From NCBI GenBank assembly GCA_003134035.1, contig PLAE01000182.1:24945-66212 (forward strand): a DNA stretch of 41,268 bases, in the 5' to 3' direction. Under the pieces are notes generated by a model that was not told the DNA's origin, did not search any database, and was given only the letters and a program-made list of their open reading frames with translations. The position numbers and the translations under genes were made by a program. Source of the stretch: Candidatus Velthaea versatilis (GTDB lineage: Bacteria > Vulcanimicrobiota > Vulcanimicrobiia > Vulcanimicrobiales > Vulcanimicrobiaceae). Below are positions 21,951-29,876 of the stretch, one piece after another. Every line of letters begins with the position of its first letter. Positions within the stretch are counted from its first letter, which is position 1.

Positions 21951-23925
21951 GCATGAGGTCGACAAGGCCCGCGCCCTGATAGGCTTTCCTACGTCCCAAA
22001 CTTAATGCGGTTTTTTTGAACAGCTCCTTGACATCGCGCGGCCGGCCGATATACTCGCGCTTAATCGATAAAAAGGCCGCGATGACGCCGGATACGTGAG
22101 GAGCGGCCATGCTCGTCCCGCTATCTTCTTTGTAGCAGTAGTCATCCGCCGCAATAGTTGCCGGCGCGGCGTTATCACTTTGGACCGTCGTGACGGCAGC
22201 CCGGCTCTGCGTCGACGCGCAGGAGATGATTCGCTCGCCCGGCGCCAAGAGGTCAGGCTTCATCCGACCGTCACCCGTCGGGCCTTTCGAGGAGAAGTAC
22301 GACACCCCGAACTGATGGGGTGCCGTGCGGTGCGTCGATCCGACCGTAATCGCCAGCTCCGCGTTTCCGGGATCGGCGATCGACATTTCGATGCCGTGCG
22401 CTATCGCACCCGAACCCTCGGTTTCCGCGTAGCCGTATCCGGCGTTGCCGGCAGCCACGACGACGACGACACCGGCGGCAACCAATTGGTCGACCTCCAC
22501 GCAGAGTGGGCTTTGCCCACACGCGAACCACTCCGCATCGAACGGGTAGCCGAGACTCAGGTTGACGCCGTGCACGATGATGTGACGCCCGTAATTGTTC
22601 CACTGCTGGATCTGATCGATCGCGTCGAGCAGCGAGCTGACATGGCCGGTTCCGTCGTTATCAAGGACGCGCAGACTCAGGAGCTTACACTGCGGTGCCA
22701 TGCCTGAGATTTCTGGAAGCTCGCGCTTCTGCGGCTCTTCGGCCCCGGCTTCGTTGTGGGTCGCGACGATCGCGGCAGGTGCTTGCATCACTGGCGCATT
22801 TCCCGGACTCGTCGGATGCGACGTGTCGGGCCACGCCCTCGACATCGCGCCCGCGATGATGCCGGCCACATGCGTTCCGTGGCCGTAAGCATCTTGGGTC
22901 GCGAAGTTGACGCTTGCTGCTGCCTGAGCTCCCGCACCGGGGCCCGGCGCCACGACTGCCGCGGGTGCCGGCGGAGGTCCAGGAGCGGAGTCCGTGACGG
23001 CGGCGATCGCGCTATTCGCAGGCGTCCCGGCACGCCGGCAGTCTTTGTGTTCCATGGGATGATCAAGTGTGAGATTGTCGTAGTGCCCAAAATGCGGATG
23101 GGACTTGTCGATTCCCGAATCGAGCACCGCCCACACGATGTTCTCACCACTCGCGCCGAACGCCGCGTGCGCGGCGTTGGCCTTCACTGTCGCAATCGTG
23201 TCGGTGATGAAGGCCCGGACGCGCGCGTCCTCCCAGACTCGAAAAATGTAACGCGGCGCCGTGAAAGGATTTCGGTCCAGGTCGATCAGCGCGAGGATTG
23301 CGTATCCGGTCATCCGAGCAAATACGTACGGGTGAGTGGCCGCGCTCTTGGGGTCGAAGTCGACCGCCGATCCCAGCCGATCGCTGATGATCTGTAGCTC
23401 CCGAAAGACACCTGCTCGCGCCTCCCCTGGGGTCGTTCCCTTATCACAGAGATGAATGATTACATCCTCGTGTTCGGTAGGGTTCGACCGAACGCGCGAC
23501 CCCAGCGGTTCCGCCAGCGTTTGGCTGACGAGGTCAGTCGGCGTGAACCGGCGTCCTTGTCCGCCCTTCCCTGGGCTGGGCGAAACCCGCAACACGCCGC
23601 TCTTTCCAGCGTTGGGCGAGATTCGAACGAGCAACTCCGCCGCGACATCCGCGATCTTCTTGATACTTGAGCCGCTTAAATTCGCGAAAAGATACGGTGC
23701 GATCGCGGGATCCTGTCGAAAAAGGCTTGTGCCCGTCCCGCTACTCTTGATTTCTGCATCGACCGCTTGCGCCAGTTGCCGGTAATCGTCAACAAGTGCT
23801 CCATAGGCGTCGGCGACCACGTCGCGAGAAGCCGGTGTCGGCACGGCGATCTCAAAGATGACCTCATAGATCTCGTCGTCCTTCATCTGAGATGCAAACG
23901 GTTGACTAATCAGTTCTTTCGGCAT
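21931..23925 (-). CDS. Subtilisin-like serine protease (S8) with a duplicated N-terminal domain
   Basis: The 664-residue product has the full S8 triad: Asp269 in WAVLDSGID, His349 in YGHGTHVAGI, Ser605 in DSGTSMAAPHVSG, and the oxyanion Asn494 in VAAGNAG. An Ala/Pro-rich, probably flexible insertion (about 308-340) lies between the Asp and His, and a second insert follows at about 362-405. Residues 1-250 hold two similar units: one with APYLFANLSGSSIKKIADVA, the other with HPYVFARMTGYAILALIDLD, each preceded by a helix. They look like tandem prodomain or inhibitor-type domains. There is no signal peptide. GGGAGG lies five bases before the ATG. It overlaps the hydrolase gene by 20 bases. It may process the leaderless proteins C, A, B and D, but that is inference. 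Confidence 0.93.
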   Translation of the reverse strand: MPKELISQPFASQMKDDEIYEVIFEIAVPTPASRDVVADAYGALVDDYRQLAQAVDAEIKSSGTGTSLFRQDPAIAPYLFANLSGSSIKKIADVAAELLVRISPNAGKSGVLRVSPSPGKGGQGRRFTPTDLVSQTLAEPLGSRVRSNPTEHEDVIIHLCDKGTTPGEARAGVFRELQIISDRLGSAVDFDPKSAATHPYVFARMTGYAILALIDLDRNPFTAPRYIFRVWEDARVRAFITDTIATVKANAAHAAFGASGENIVWAVLDSGIDKSHPHFGHYDNLTLDHPMEHKDCRRAGTPANSAIAAVTDSAPGPPPAPAAVVAPGPGAGAQAAASVNFATQDAYGHGTHVAGIIAGAMSRAWPDTSHPTSPGNAPVMQAPAAIVATHNEAGAEEPQKRELPEISGMAPQCKLLSLRVLDNDGTGHVSSLLDAIDQIQQWNNYGRHIIVHGVNLSLGYPFDAEWFACGQSPLCVEVDQLVAAGVVVVVAAGNAGYGYAETEGSGAIAHGIEMSIADPGNAELAITVGSTHRTAPHQFGVSYFSSKGPTGDGRMKPDLLAPGERIISCASTQSRAAVTTVQSDNAAPATIAADDYCYKEDSGTSMAAPHVSGVIAAFLSIKREYIGRPRDVKELFKKTALSLGRRKAYQGAGLVDLMHALESS

Positions 23926-24634
23926 GGCGCCCTCCCGAGGACGGACACTTTCCGGGATTCTTCAACGCAAGCTCAAGTTGGACCAGATCGCTTGGCGGGC
24001 TGTGCCGCTGCGAGGGCGGAACGAAATGTCGCGAGGACTCCGTACGTGCGGGAGAAGAAGAACTTCGTGGTGCGAGATGACGTCGCCAAGACAAGCTGCG
24101 TCGGCGCGTATTGCAACCGCAAGTCCGGCCATGCCACATCCGCGGGAAATGCTGCGACCATCGCATCTTGATGTATGCGTTAGATTCCGGGTTTTCGTTC
24201 GATCCCGGCGCCACATGAAAAAGCGACGCAAGAGAAGAAACGTTCTGGTACTTTCCGCCCAGTATCTCCCAGACAAGTTCTCTACGACAATGCTACCAAA
24301 GACCCGCGAAGTTGGGACGAAAGTAGTACATTCAATTCTCGGTACAGCGCGTGTTTCTTTTTCTACACTGAAACGTTGCGTTACCGGGCGACCGGCGCGC
24401 CAGCCCGTCGCGACGACGACCAGCGCGAACCTCAGCTACAATGTCCAGCTAGATGATGGAACGGCCCTCGAAGGGGCTGAAGTCACTCGACGACGTCGCG
24501 CGCGCGTTCTGCGGTAACGGCCGCGATACGGGACCGCAGGCCGGTAAATCAAGCCCTTTCTTCCTCCATTCCGCCGAAGTCGCACATGAGAAGCCCGATC
24601 TCGCGGGCTTTCATGACGCGAGCGGCCCTCCGGT
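23926..24634. other. Long non-coding or degenerate stretch
   Basis: About 700 bases between the subtilase start and the crcB stop hold no gene I can support. Open frames in both strands are short or Arg/Ser-rich, lack ribosome sites and match no family. Composition is mixed, with an A+T-richer part near 24220-24370. The promoter of the subtilase-hydrolase pair should lie at the left end. A hairpin at 24591-24610 near the right end may terminate crcB. It could include remnants of lost accessory genes. Confidence 0.55.
24591..24610 (-). terminator. Candidate crcB terminator hairpin
   Basis: AAGCCCG (24591-24597) pairs with CGGGCTT (24604-24610) around a six-base loop, 24 bases beyond the crcB stop on the minus strand. 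No T-tract follows, so it may be a stabilising stem rather than an intrinsic terminator. Confidence 0.4.
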
Positions 24635-25027
24635 TCAGCGCGCGAATACGCGAACTGCGAACGCTCCGACGTACGCCGCGGTCACGCCGGCGGCGACGCT
24701 GCCCAGCGCGTACGCCAGGCTCTGCGCCTGACGCTCGGCGCTGGCCATGGCATAGATCTCGAACGCGTAGGCGGAAAAGGTGGTGAAGCCGCCGAGGATG
24801 CCAGTCGCGAAGAACAACCGGACATACGGGCTCAACCCGGCTCGCGACAACGCGAGTTGCAGCACGACTCCGATCGCGAGCGAACCGCTCACGTTGATGA
24901 ACATCGTTCCCCACGGGAAGCCGCTGCCGACGCGTTCGACGAACCAGCTCGAAACGAGGTAGCGCGAAACGGAGCCGATCGCGCCGCCGACGGCCACGGC
25001 GACGATCGCAAGGGACTGCTGCTGCAT
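24635..25027 (-). CDS. crcB: CrcB/Fluc-type fluoride channel
   Basis: This 130-residue, four-helix membrane protein exports fluoride as a dimeric channel. Family motifs are GGAIGSVSRYLVS near the N terminus, GTMFINVSGSLAIG (with the pore-lining Asn) and GILGGFTTFSAYAFE (the central Phe/Thr/Ser stretch). Length is normal for the family. It follows the Old Yellow Enzyme gene by 48 bases on the same strand. I looked for a fluoride riboswitch upstream and did not see one; the gap is too short. Confidence 0.95.
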   Translation of the reverse strand: MQQQSLAIVAVAVGGAIGSVSRYLVSSWFVERVGSGFPWGTMFINVSGSLAIGVVLQLALSRAGLSPYVRLFFATGILGGFTTFSAYAFEIYAMASAERQAQSLAYALGSVAAGVTAAYVGAFAVRVFAR

Positions 25028-25075
25028 GGAAGGCCAGCGTTCTGCGCCGGCAGCGGAAAACCAGCGCGGTTCGCG

Positions 25076-26185
25076 TTAGCGCGCCGCGCTTTCGAGGGCC
25101 GGATAGTCGGTGTAGCCTTGCGCACCGCCGCCGAAGAGGTGTTCGGTGTCGAGCGCGTTGAGCGGAGCGTTGCGCCGCAGCCGTTCGACCAGATCGGGAT
25201 TGGCGATGAACGGTTTTCCGAATGCCACGAGATCGGCGTAGCCGCTCGCGATCGCGTCGATCGCCGTCTCGCGCGTGTAGCCGTTGTTAACCAGCCAGGC
25301 GCCGCGGAAGCGTTTGCGCAGCGCGTGATAATCGAACGGAGCGACGTCACGCGGTCCACCGGTCGCGCCTTCGATGACGTGAACGTAGACCAAACCGGCG
25401 GCGTCGATCGCATCGACGAGCGGGAAGAACACCGCGCTCGGATCGCTGTCGCTCAAGCCCGACGCCGGGCTGACCGGTGAGATGCGGATGCCGGTGCGTT
25501 CGGGTCCCGCGATCTCGCTGACGGCGGCGATCACTTCTTGGGCGAAACGCAGCCGGTTCGCAACCGAACCGCCGTAGTCGTCGGTGCGTTTGTTCGCGCC
25601 GTCGCGCAAGAACTGGTCGACTAAATAGCCATTCGCGGCGTGAATCTCGACGCCGTCGAAACCGGCGTCGAGCGCATTGCGCGTCGCCGTGCGGTAATCG
25701 TCGACGATCCCGGCGATCTCGCTGCGCTCGAGCGCGCGCGGCGTGCCGACCGGCGCGAACGTGCCGTCTTCGAGGAACGTCTTTTGGTCAACCGGCGCGA
25801 TCGCCGACGGTGCGACCGGAAGCTGTCCGCCCGGCTGCAGCGCCGGATGGGAGAAGCGCCCGACGTGCCAGAGCTGCAGGAAGATCTTGCCGCCTTTCGC
25901 GTGTACCGCGGTCGTCACCAGCCGCCATCCAGCGACTTGTTCGGGCGAATATATTCCCGGCGTCCAGGCATAGCCCTTACCGGTAGGCGAGATCTGGGTC
26001 GCCTCGGCGATCAGCAGACCGGCCGTGGCGCGCTGAGAGTAATACGTCGCGTTGAGTTCGTGCGGGACGTCGGTGCCGTGCGTTGCCCGGTTGCGGGTCA
26101 GTGGCGCCATGACGATCCGGTTGGCCAGCGTGATCGGGCCGAGGTTGAACGGTGCGAAGAGCGCGTCGGCGGATTGTTCGGGCAT
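25076..26185 (-). CDS. Old Yellow Enzyme-family NADH:flavin oxidoreductase (ene-reductase)
   Basis: This 369-residue TIM-barrel flavoprotein reduces activated C=C bonds or nitro/nitrate-ester groups with NAD(P)H and FMN. The family start LFAPFNLGPITLANRIVMAP, then LTRNRA, LQLWHVGRFSHP, the flavin/substrate segment FDGVEIHAANGYLVDQFL, and DDYGGSVANRLRF are all present. It is closest in pattern to NemA/xenobiotic reductases. GAGGAAAC lies just before the ATG at 26185. It is followed by crcB. Physiological substrate is unknown; the family often detoxifies electrophiles. Confidence 0.95.
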   Translation of the reverse strand: MPEQSADALFAPFNLGPITLANRIVMAPLTRNRATHGTDVPHELNATYYSQRATAGLLIAEATQISPTGKGYAWTPGIYSPEQVAGWRLVTTAVHAKGGKIFLQLWHVGRFSHPALQPGGQLPVAPSAIAPVDQKTFLEDGTFAPVGTPRALERSEIAGIVDDYRTATRNALDAGFDGVEIHAANGYLVDQFLRDGANKRTDDYGGSVANRLRFAQEVIAAVSEIAGPERTGIRISPVSPASGLSDSDPSAVFFPLVDAIDAAGLVYVHVIEGATGGPRDVAPFDYHALRKRFRGAWLVNNGYTRETAIDAIASGYADLVAFGKPFIANPDLVERLRRNAPLNALDTEHLFGGGAQGYTDYPALESAAR

Positions 26186-26498
26186 TGTTTCCTCGTGTTC
26201 GCGTTCCTAAGGTGGAGAAGTGGCCGCTCCGCGCCGTGAGCGCATGCGGGCCACCCGCATTACCCGCGAAGGTGCGAAGAAGATGTCCGGGCGCGCCGCG
26301 ACGTGCTGAAGCCCAGTTGCTGATGCAACTCGTCAACGCCGCGACGGAAGCATAAGAGCGAGGCATGGATTTGTTCAAGAAGGCCTGTTTCGGCGACATA
26401 TCCGGCGAAGAAGCGGCGAGATCTGGGATTCCATTCCGATGGCAATAATGATCGATGAAATAGGCCGCGGATCCGTCGCTGAAGTGACAGAGAGGACG
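26186..26498. other. Intergenic region upstream of the oxidoreductase
   Basis: About 310 bases with no intact gene. The left end should hold the promoter of the minus-strand oxidoreductase. The right part may contain the eroded N-terminal half of the VOC pseudogene; a short frame from an ATG at 26365 runs to a stop near 26446 and ends in FRW, which is reminiscent of VOC proteins but too short to trust. Confidence 0.45.
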
Positions 26499-26633
26499 AT
26501 GGTCGCGCAACTGCGGAAGGCCGATATTGACGTGAAGGCGGATCCGTAAAAATATCCCAACGGTCAATTTGCGCGGCTTCACGATCCGGATGACAACCCG
26601 ATTGAGCTATGGGAGGCGGCAAGTCCGGAGTAA
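26499..26633 (+). pseudogene. Decayed 3' end of a VOC/glyoxalase-family gene
   Basis: One frame reads VAQLRKADIDVKADP, then a TAA at 26547-26549, then KYPNGQFARLHDPDDNPIEL followed by WEAASPE and a proper stop. The second part is the classic VOC (glyoxalase/bleomycin-resistance) C-terminal signature, with the metal-ligand-type Glu in IELW. In intact relatives the same stretch is continuous through the position of the TAA. The N-terminal half of the family (about 80 residues) is not readable upstream in one frame. This is therefore a truncated and interrupted remnant, on the strand opposite to its neighbours. Confidence 0.72.
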
Positions 26634-26695
26634 CCACGAAGATCTCGGTTGCCGTTCGATCTCGACTGCGCTAGTGTAGCGGGCGCCAGCCCGGG

Positions 26696-27580
26696 TCACG
26701 CCGAGTCGCGGCTCGAACAATATGCTTGAGCCGTCGTTTCGACGGCGGCCCAGGGCGTTAGTCCGATCAGCTCGCTGTTCCCAACCGCCACGCCGTCGCG
26801 TGCCGCCAATACCCGCACGAGTTCGCGCACCAGATACAGCGGTGTCGCGGCATAATCGGTGATGTTGAAGCTGACCTGCACGCGCTGCGGGTCGAGCCGG
26901 ATCGCGAGCGCGCGCAGCGTGCGCAAGCCGCCGTCGCGTTCGCGCATGAGCTTCGCGATGCGCCGCGCGACGTCGAGATCGCCGGTCGCCAGTTCGACGT
27001 TGAAAGCGACCAGAATCGGCCGCGCGCCGATCGCGATCGCGCCGGCGGCCGGATGCGGCAGATCGCCGTAGTCGAAGCGCCATTGCGGATCGGCGATCTT
27101 GCGCGCGAGCCCCTCGAATTCGCCGCGCCGTACGTCGGCCAGCAACCTGCGGTGCGGTGCGCTCGCCGCGGCGCCGTAGAGAAACGACGGGATGCCGACC
27201 TCGCGCCAGATCCGCCCCGCCGCGCGGTGCGCGAGGGTGATCGCGTCGTCGAGCGTCGCGCCGGCGAGCGGGACGAACGGCAGCACGTCGAGCGCGCCCA
27301 GCCGCGGATGCGCGCCGCGGTGCGCGCGCAAATCGATGCGGTCGTGCACGGCGTGCGCCAGCGCGACCGCCGCCGCGACCGTTTGCTGCGCGCTGCCGAT
27401 CGCGGTGATAACGCTGCGATGGTGAACCGCGTCGCTGGTGCGGTGCACGACGCGCGCACCCGCGCCGGCAATCGCCGCCGCGCACGCGTCGATGACCGCC
27501 GGGTCGCGGCCCTCGCTGATGTTGGGCACGATCTCGAAAACGCTCGGCACGATCTCGAACGCCGGCGCGGGCCCGCTCAC
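26696..27580 (-). CDS. ftcD: Glutamate formimidoyltransferase
   Basis: The 294-residue product matches the formiminotransferase domain: FEIVPNISEGRDPAVIDACA at the N terminus, then DLRAHRGAHPRLGALDVLPF (with the catalytic-region His residues) and, later, GARPILVAFNVEL and VQVSFNITDYAATPLYLV. The enzyme transfers a formimino or formyl group between glutamate and tetrahydrofolate. No cyclodeaminase domain is attached and no histidine-utilisation genes are visible, so a folate-salvage role is as likely as histidine breakdown. The GTG at 27580 overlaps the stop of a 38-codon ORF (GTGA). A second in-frame GTG falls at IVPSVF, so the start is open. The first residues contain a small duplication (FEIVPSVFEIVP). 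Confidence 0.9.
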   Translation of the reverse strand: MSGPAPAFEIVPSVFEIVPNISEGRDPAVIDACAAAIAGAGARVVHRTSDAVHHRSVITAIGSAQQTVAAAVALAHAVHDRIDLRAHRGAHPRLGALDVLPFVPLAGATLDDAITLAHRAAGRIWREVGIPSFLYGAAASAPHRRLLADVRRGEFEGLARKIADPQWRFDYGDLPHPAAGAIAIGARPILVAFNVELATGDLDVARRIAKLMRERDGGLRTLRALAIRLDPQRVQVSFNITDYAATPLYLVRELVRVLAARDGVAVGNSELIGLTPWAAVETTAQAYCSSRDSA

Positions 27581-27693
27581 TGCGCGCAGTGCAGCCGGAT
27601 CACGCCGTCGGGGTCGGCGCTGAACGCGCGGGTCCGCGTCGCGGCCAGCACCACGGCGGCGGCAAGACAAGCCGCCAGGCAGAATCGATTCAC
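27577..27693 (-). CDS. 38-residue signal-peptide-like ORF between radA and ftcD
   Basis: A GTG seven bases after the radA stop opens a 38-codon frame: NRFCLAACLAAAVVLAATRT then AFSADPDGVIRLHCAQ. The first part is a typical Sec signal or lipoprotein-like hydrophobic core; the remaining 15 residues would be the mature peptide. Its TGA overlaps the ftcD start as GTGA, the same coupling as at real junctions elsewhere in the window. No Shine-Dalgarno is clear. It may be a tiny secreted peptide, or a leader whose translation opens ftcD. Confidence 0.42.
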   Translation of the reverse strand: MNRFCLAACLAAAVVLAATRTRAFSADPDGVIRLHCAQ

Positions 27694-27700
27694 GCGGCCA

Positions 27701-29041
27701 TCAATCGAGCGCACTGCGTACCGCAGCGGCGATATCGCGCACGGTGTCGGGACTGATCGCGCGCGTGAAGCCCAGCTTCGCCGCTTCGGCCGTGCGGCGC
27801 GCCCCTTGGCCGACCGCGCGCACTTCGCCCGAGAGCCCCAGTTCGCCGAAGGCCGCGACGTTCGCGTCGATCGGGACATTGCGGAACGCCGAAGCGATCG
27901 CTAGCGCGATGCCCAAATCCGCCGCCGGTTCGTTGATGCGCAAGCCGCCCGCGACCGAGGCGTAGACGTCGTGGCCGCCGAGTTGCATCCCGCTGCGCCG
28001 TTCGAGCACGGCGATAATCATCGCCAAGCGCGCCGGATCGAGATTCGCGGCTAAACGGCGTGGCGTGCCGTACGACGTTTCGCCGACGAGGGCCTGAATT
28101 TCGACCAGCACGGGACGCGTGCCGACTAGCGACGGCACGACGCACGACCCGCTCGGGCGGTCGCCGCGGCCATTGAGAAACAGGGCCGACGGGTCGGTGA
28201 TCTCGCTCAGCCCCGAGTCGTGCATGGCGAACACGCAGATCTCGTCCACCGAGCCGAAGCGATTTTTGTACGCGCGCACGATGCGGTACTCACCCGTCGC
28301 GTCGCCCTCGAAGTAGAGCACCGTGTCGACCAGATGCTCGAGCAGTCGCGGCCCGGCGATCGCGCCGTCCTTGGTGATGTGCCCGACGAGAAACGTCGCG
28401 CAGCCGGTGCGTTTGGCGAACTCCATGAGCAGTTGGGTGCAATCGCGGATCTGGCTGACGCTGCCCGCATACGACTCGACGTCGGGTAGCCACATCGTCT
28501 GAATGGAGTCGACGATGAGAATGTCGGGCCGGCGTGCTTCGAGGTCATCGAGGATCGCGCGCAGATTCGTTTCGGCGAACACCAGCAGCGACTCGCCGGC
28601 GCCCAGGCCCAGCCGCTGCGCGCGCAGCTTGGTCTGAGCCGCCGATTCTTCACCGCAGACGTACACCGCGGACGCGCCGGCCCGGCTGAGCCCCTCGGCG
28701 ATCTGCAGCAGCAGCGTCGATTTGCCGGCGCCCGGCGGCCCGCCGAGCAGAATCAAGCTGCCCGGCACCAAGCCCCCGCCCAGGCAGGCGTCGAACTCCG
28801 GCAGACCGGTGCCGATCCGGGCGATGCGCCGGTCGTCGATGTCGGCCAAGCGCAGCGGCCCGCTCGCCGTCGTGGGCCCGCCCGCTCGCGGTCGGGTGGC
28901 CGCCGGGCCGCGCGGCGGCGGCTTGTGCACGGGCGTCTCGGCAAACGTGTTCCAGGCGTCGCAGGTCGGGCAGCGCCCCAGCCAGCGCGCCGATTCGAAT
29001 CCGCACGCGCCGCAGAAGTAGGCGCTCCGGGCCTTAGCCAA
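27701..29041 (-). CDS. radA: DNA repair protein RadA
   Basis: RadA is a hexameric RecA-like helicase that drives branch migration in recombinational repair. The product (446 residues from a TTG at 29041, giving the usual MAKARSAYFC start) has the zinc finger Cys10, Cys13, Cys24, Cys27, Walker A GGPPGAGKST (100-109), Walker B ILIVDSIQTM, the RadA-specific KNRFGS motif and a C-terminal Lon-protease-like domain (GGLRINEPAADLGIALAIAS). The frame stays open to a TTG at 29113, which would overlap the cmk-side region; neither start has a strong ribosome site. It is divergent from cmk. Confidence 0.96.
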   Translation of the reverse strand: MAKARSAYFCGACGFESARWLGRCPTCDAWNTFAETPVHKPPPRGPAATRPRAGGPTTASGPLRLADIDDRRIARIGTGLPEFDACLGGGLVPGSLILLGGPPGAGKSTLLLQIAEGLSRAGASAVYVCGEESAAQTKLRAQRLGLGAGESLLVFAETNLRAILDDLEARRPDILIVDSIQTMWLPDVESYAGSVSQIRDCTQLLMEFAKRTGCATFLVGHITKDGAIAGPRLLEHLVDTVLYFEGDATGEYRIVRAYKNRFGSVDEICVFAMHDSGLSEITDPSALFLNGRGDRPSGSCVVPSLVGTRPVLVEIQALVGETSYGTPRRLAANLDPARLAMIIAVLERRSGMQLGGHDVYASVAGGLRINEPAADLGIALAIASAFRNVPIDANVAAFGELGLSGEVRAVGQGARRTAEAAKLGFTRAISPDTVRDIAAAVRSALD

Positions 29042-29201
29042 CGCGGCCGCCGGCAGCCGGCGCGGCCGCGCAGCGCGATGGATGAAGACGTGGTCGGTCG
29101 ATGGTTCCTCCAAGACCTGCCCGCCTTGCCCGCGACGCGAGGAGGTTGCCGGGCGCCGGACAGGCCGATCTATGGTGCGTCCGCGAATGCGTTGGCCCGG
29201 T

Positions 29202-29876
29202 ATGTCGAACCGTCACGTCGCCATCGACGGCCCCTCCGCATCCGGGAAAACCGTCGTTTCGCGCGCCCTTGCCGGCCGCCTGGGCACGCTCTATCTCGAT
29301 ACTGGCGCGATGTATCGCGCGGTCGCGTATCTGGCGCTTCGTAACGGTGTCGACTTGGACAACGATACGGCCCTCGTCGAGATGTTCGCCGGGCACTCAC
29401 TGAGCATCGCCGCCGACGAGGCCGCGCCCAACGGGTATCGGGTGCTCGTCGACGACCGCGACGTAACGGCCAAACTGACGCAGCCCGATGTGACCGCGGC
29501 GGTGTCGACCGTCGCGGCCGCGCCCCACATTCGCGAAGCGTTGGTGGAGCGCCAACGAACGATCGCATCCGCCGAACCGGTGGTGATGGCCGGCCGCGAC
29601 ATCGGCACGGTCGTGCTGCCCGACGCGCGCTACAAGTTCTTCCTAACCGCTTCGCTGGCCGAACGCGCCGAGCGGCGGCGCTTGGAACTCGTCGCGAACG
29701 GCATCGCCGTGCGCGGCGCGGACGTCGCCGCGCAGTTGGCCGAACGCGACCGGCTGGATGCGGCCCGAACCACGTCGCCGCTGCGCGCCGCCGCCGACGC
29801 CGTGCTGATCGATTCGACCCAAATCGACGTCGACACGGTCGTCGAACGCATGCTCGCGGCGATGCACGCCCAGTGA
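29202..29876 (+). CDS. cmk: Cytidylate kinase
   Basis: This 224-residue enzyme phosphorylates CMP and dCMP. It has the P-loop IDGPSASGKT (8-17), YLDTGAMYRAVAYLAL (about 29-44), the CMP-binding insert, VMAGRDIGTVVLPDA and the lid Arg-rich segment LAERAERRRLELVANG. I took the ATG at 29202, which gives normal length and puts the P-loop at the N terminus; upstream codons in the frame are Arg/Pro-rich noise. The stop overlaps the plsC start (GTGA). It opens the long plus-strand run that continues to thiL. Confidence 0.96.
   Translation: MSNRHVAIDGPSASGKTVVSRALAGRLGTLYLDTGAMYRAVAYLALRNGVDLDNDTALVEMFAGHSLSIAADEAAPNGYRVLVDDRDVTAKLTQPDVTAAVSTVAAAPHIREALVERQRTIASAEPVVMAGRDIGTVVLPDARYKFFLTASLAERAERRRLELVANGIAVRGADVAAQLAERDRLDAARTTSPLRAAADAVLIDSTQIDVDTVVERMLAAMHAQ

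Noticed and set aside
23605-23640. tRNA T-loop-like sequence (GATTCGAAC)
   Set aside because: It lies inside the subtilase coding sequence and no acceptor or anticodon stem can be folded around it.
14460-23925. Phage tail, type VI secretion or encapsulin-type particle
   Set aside because: I saw no sheath, tube, baseplate, AAA+ ATPase, VgrG, terminase or HK97-fold signature among these proteins.
23924-24517. Plus-strand frame of about 197 codons upstream of the subtilase
   Set aside because: It starts inside the subtilase ribosome-site region on the opposite strand, is Arg/Ser/Thr-rich throughout and matches no family.
25028-25075. Possible fluoride riboswitch upstream of crcB
   Set aside because: The gap to the preceding gene is only 48 bases and I could not find the conserved pseudoknot segments.
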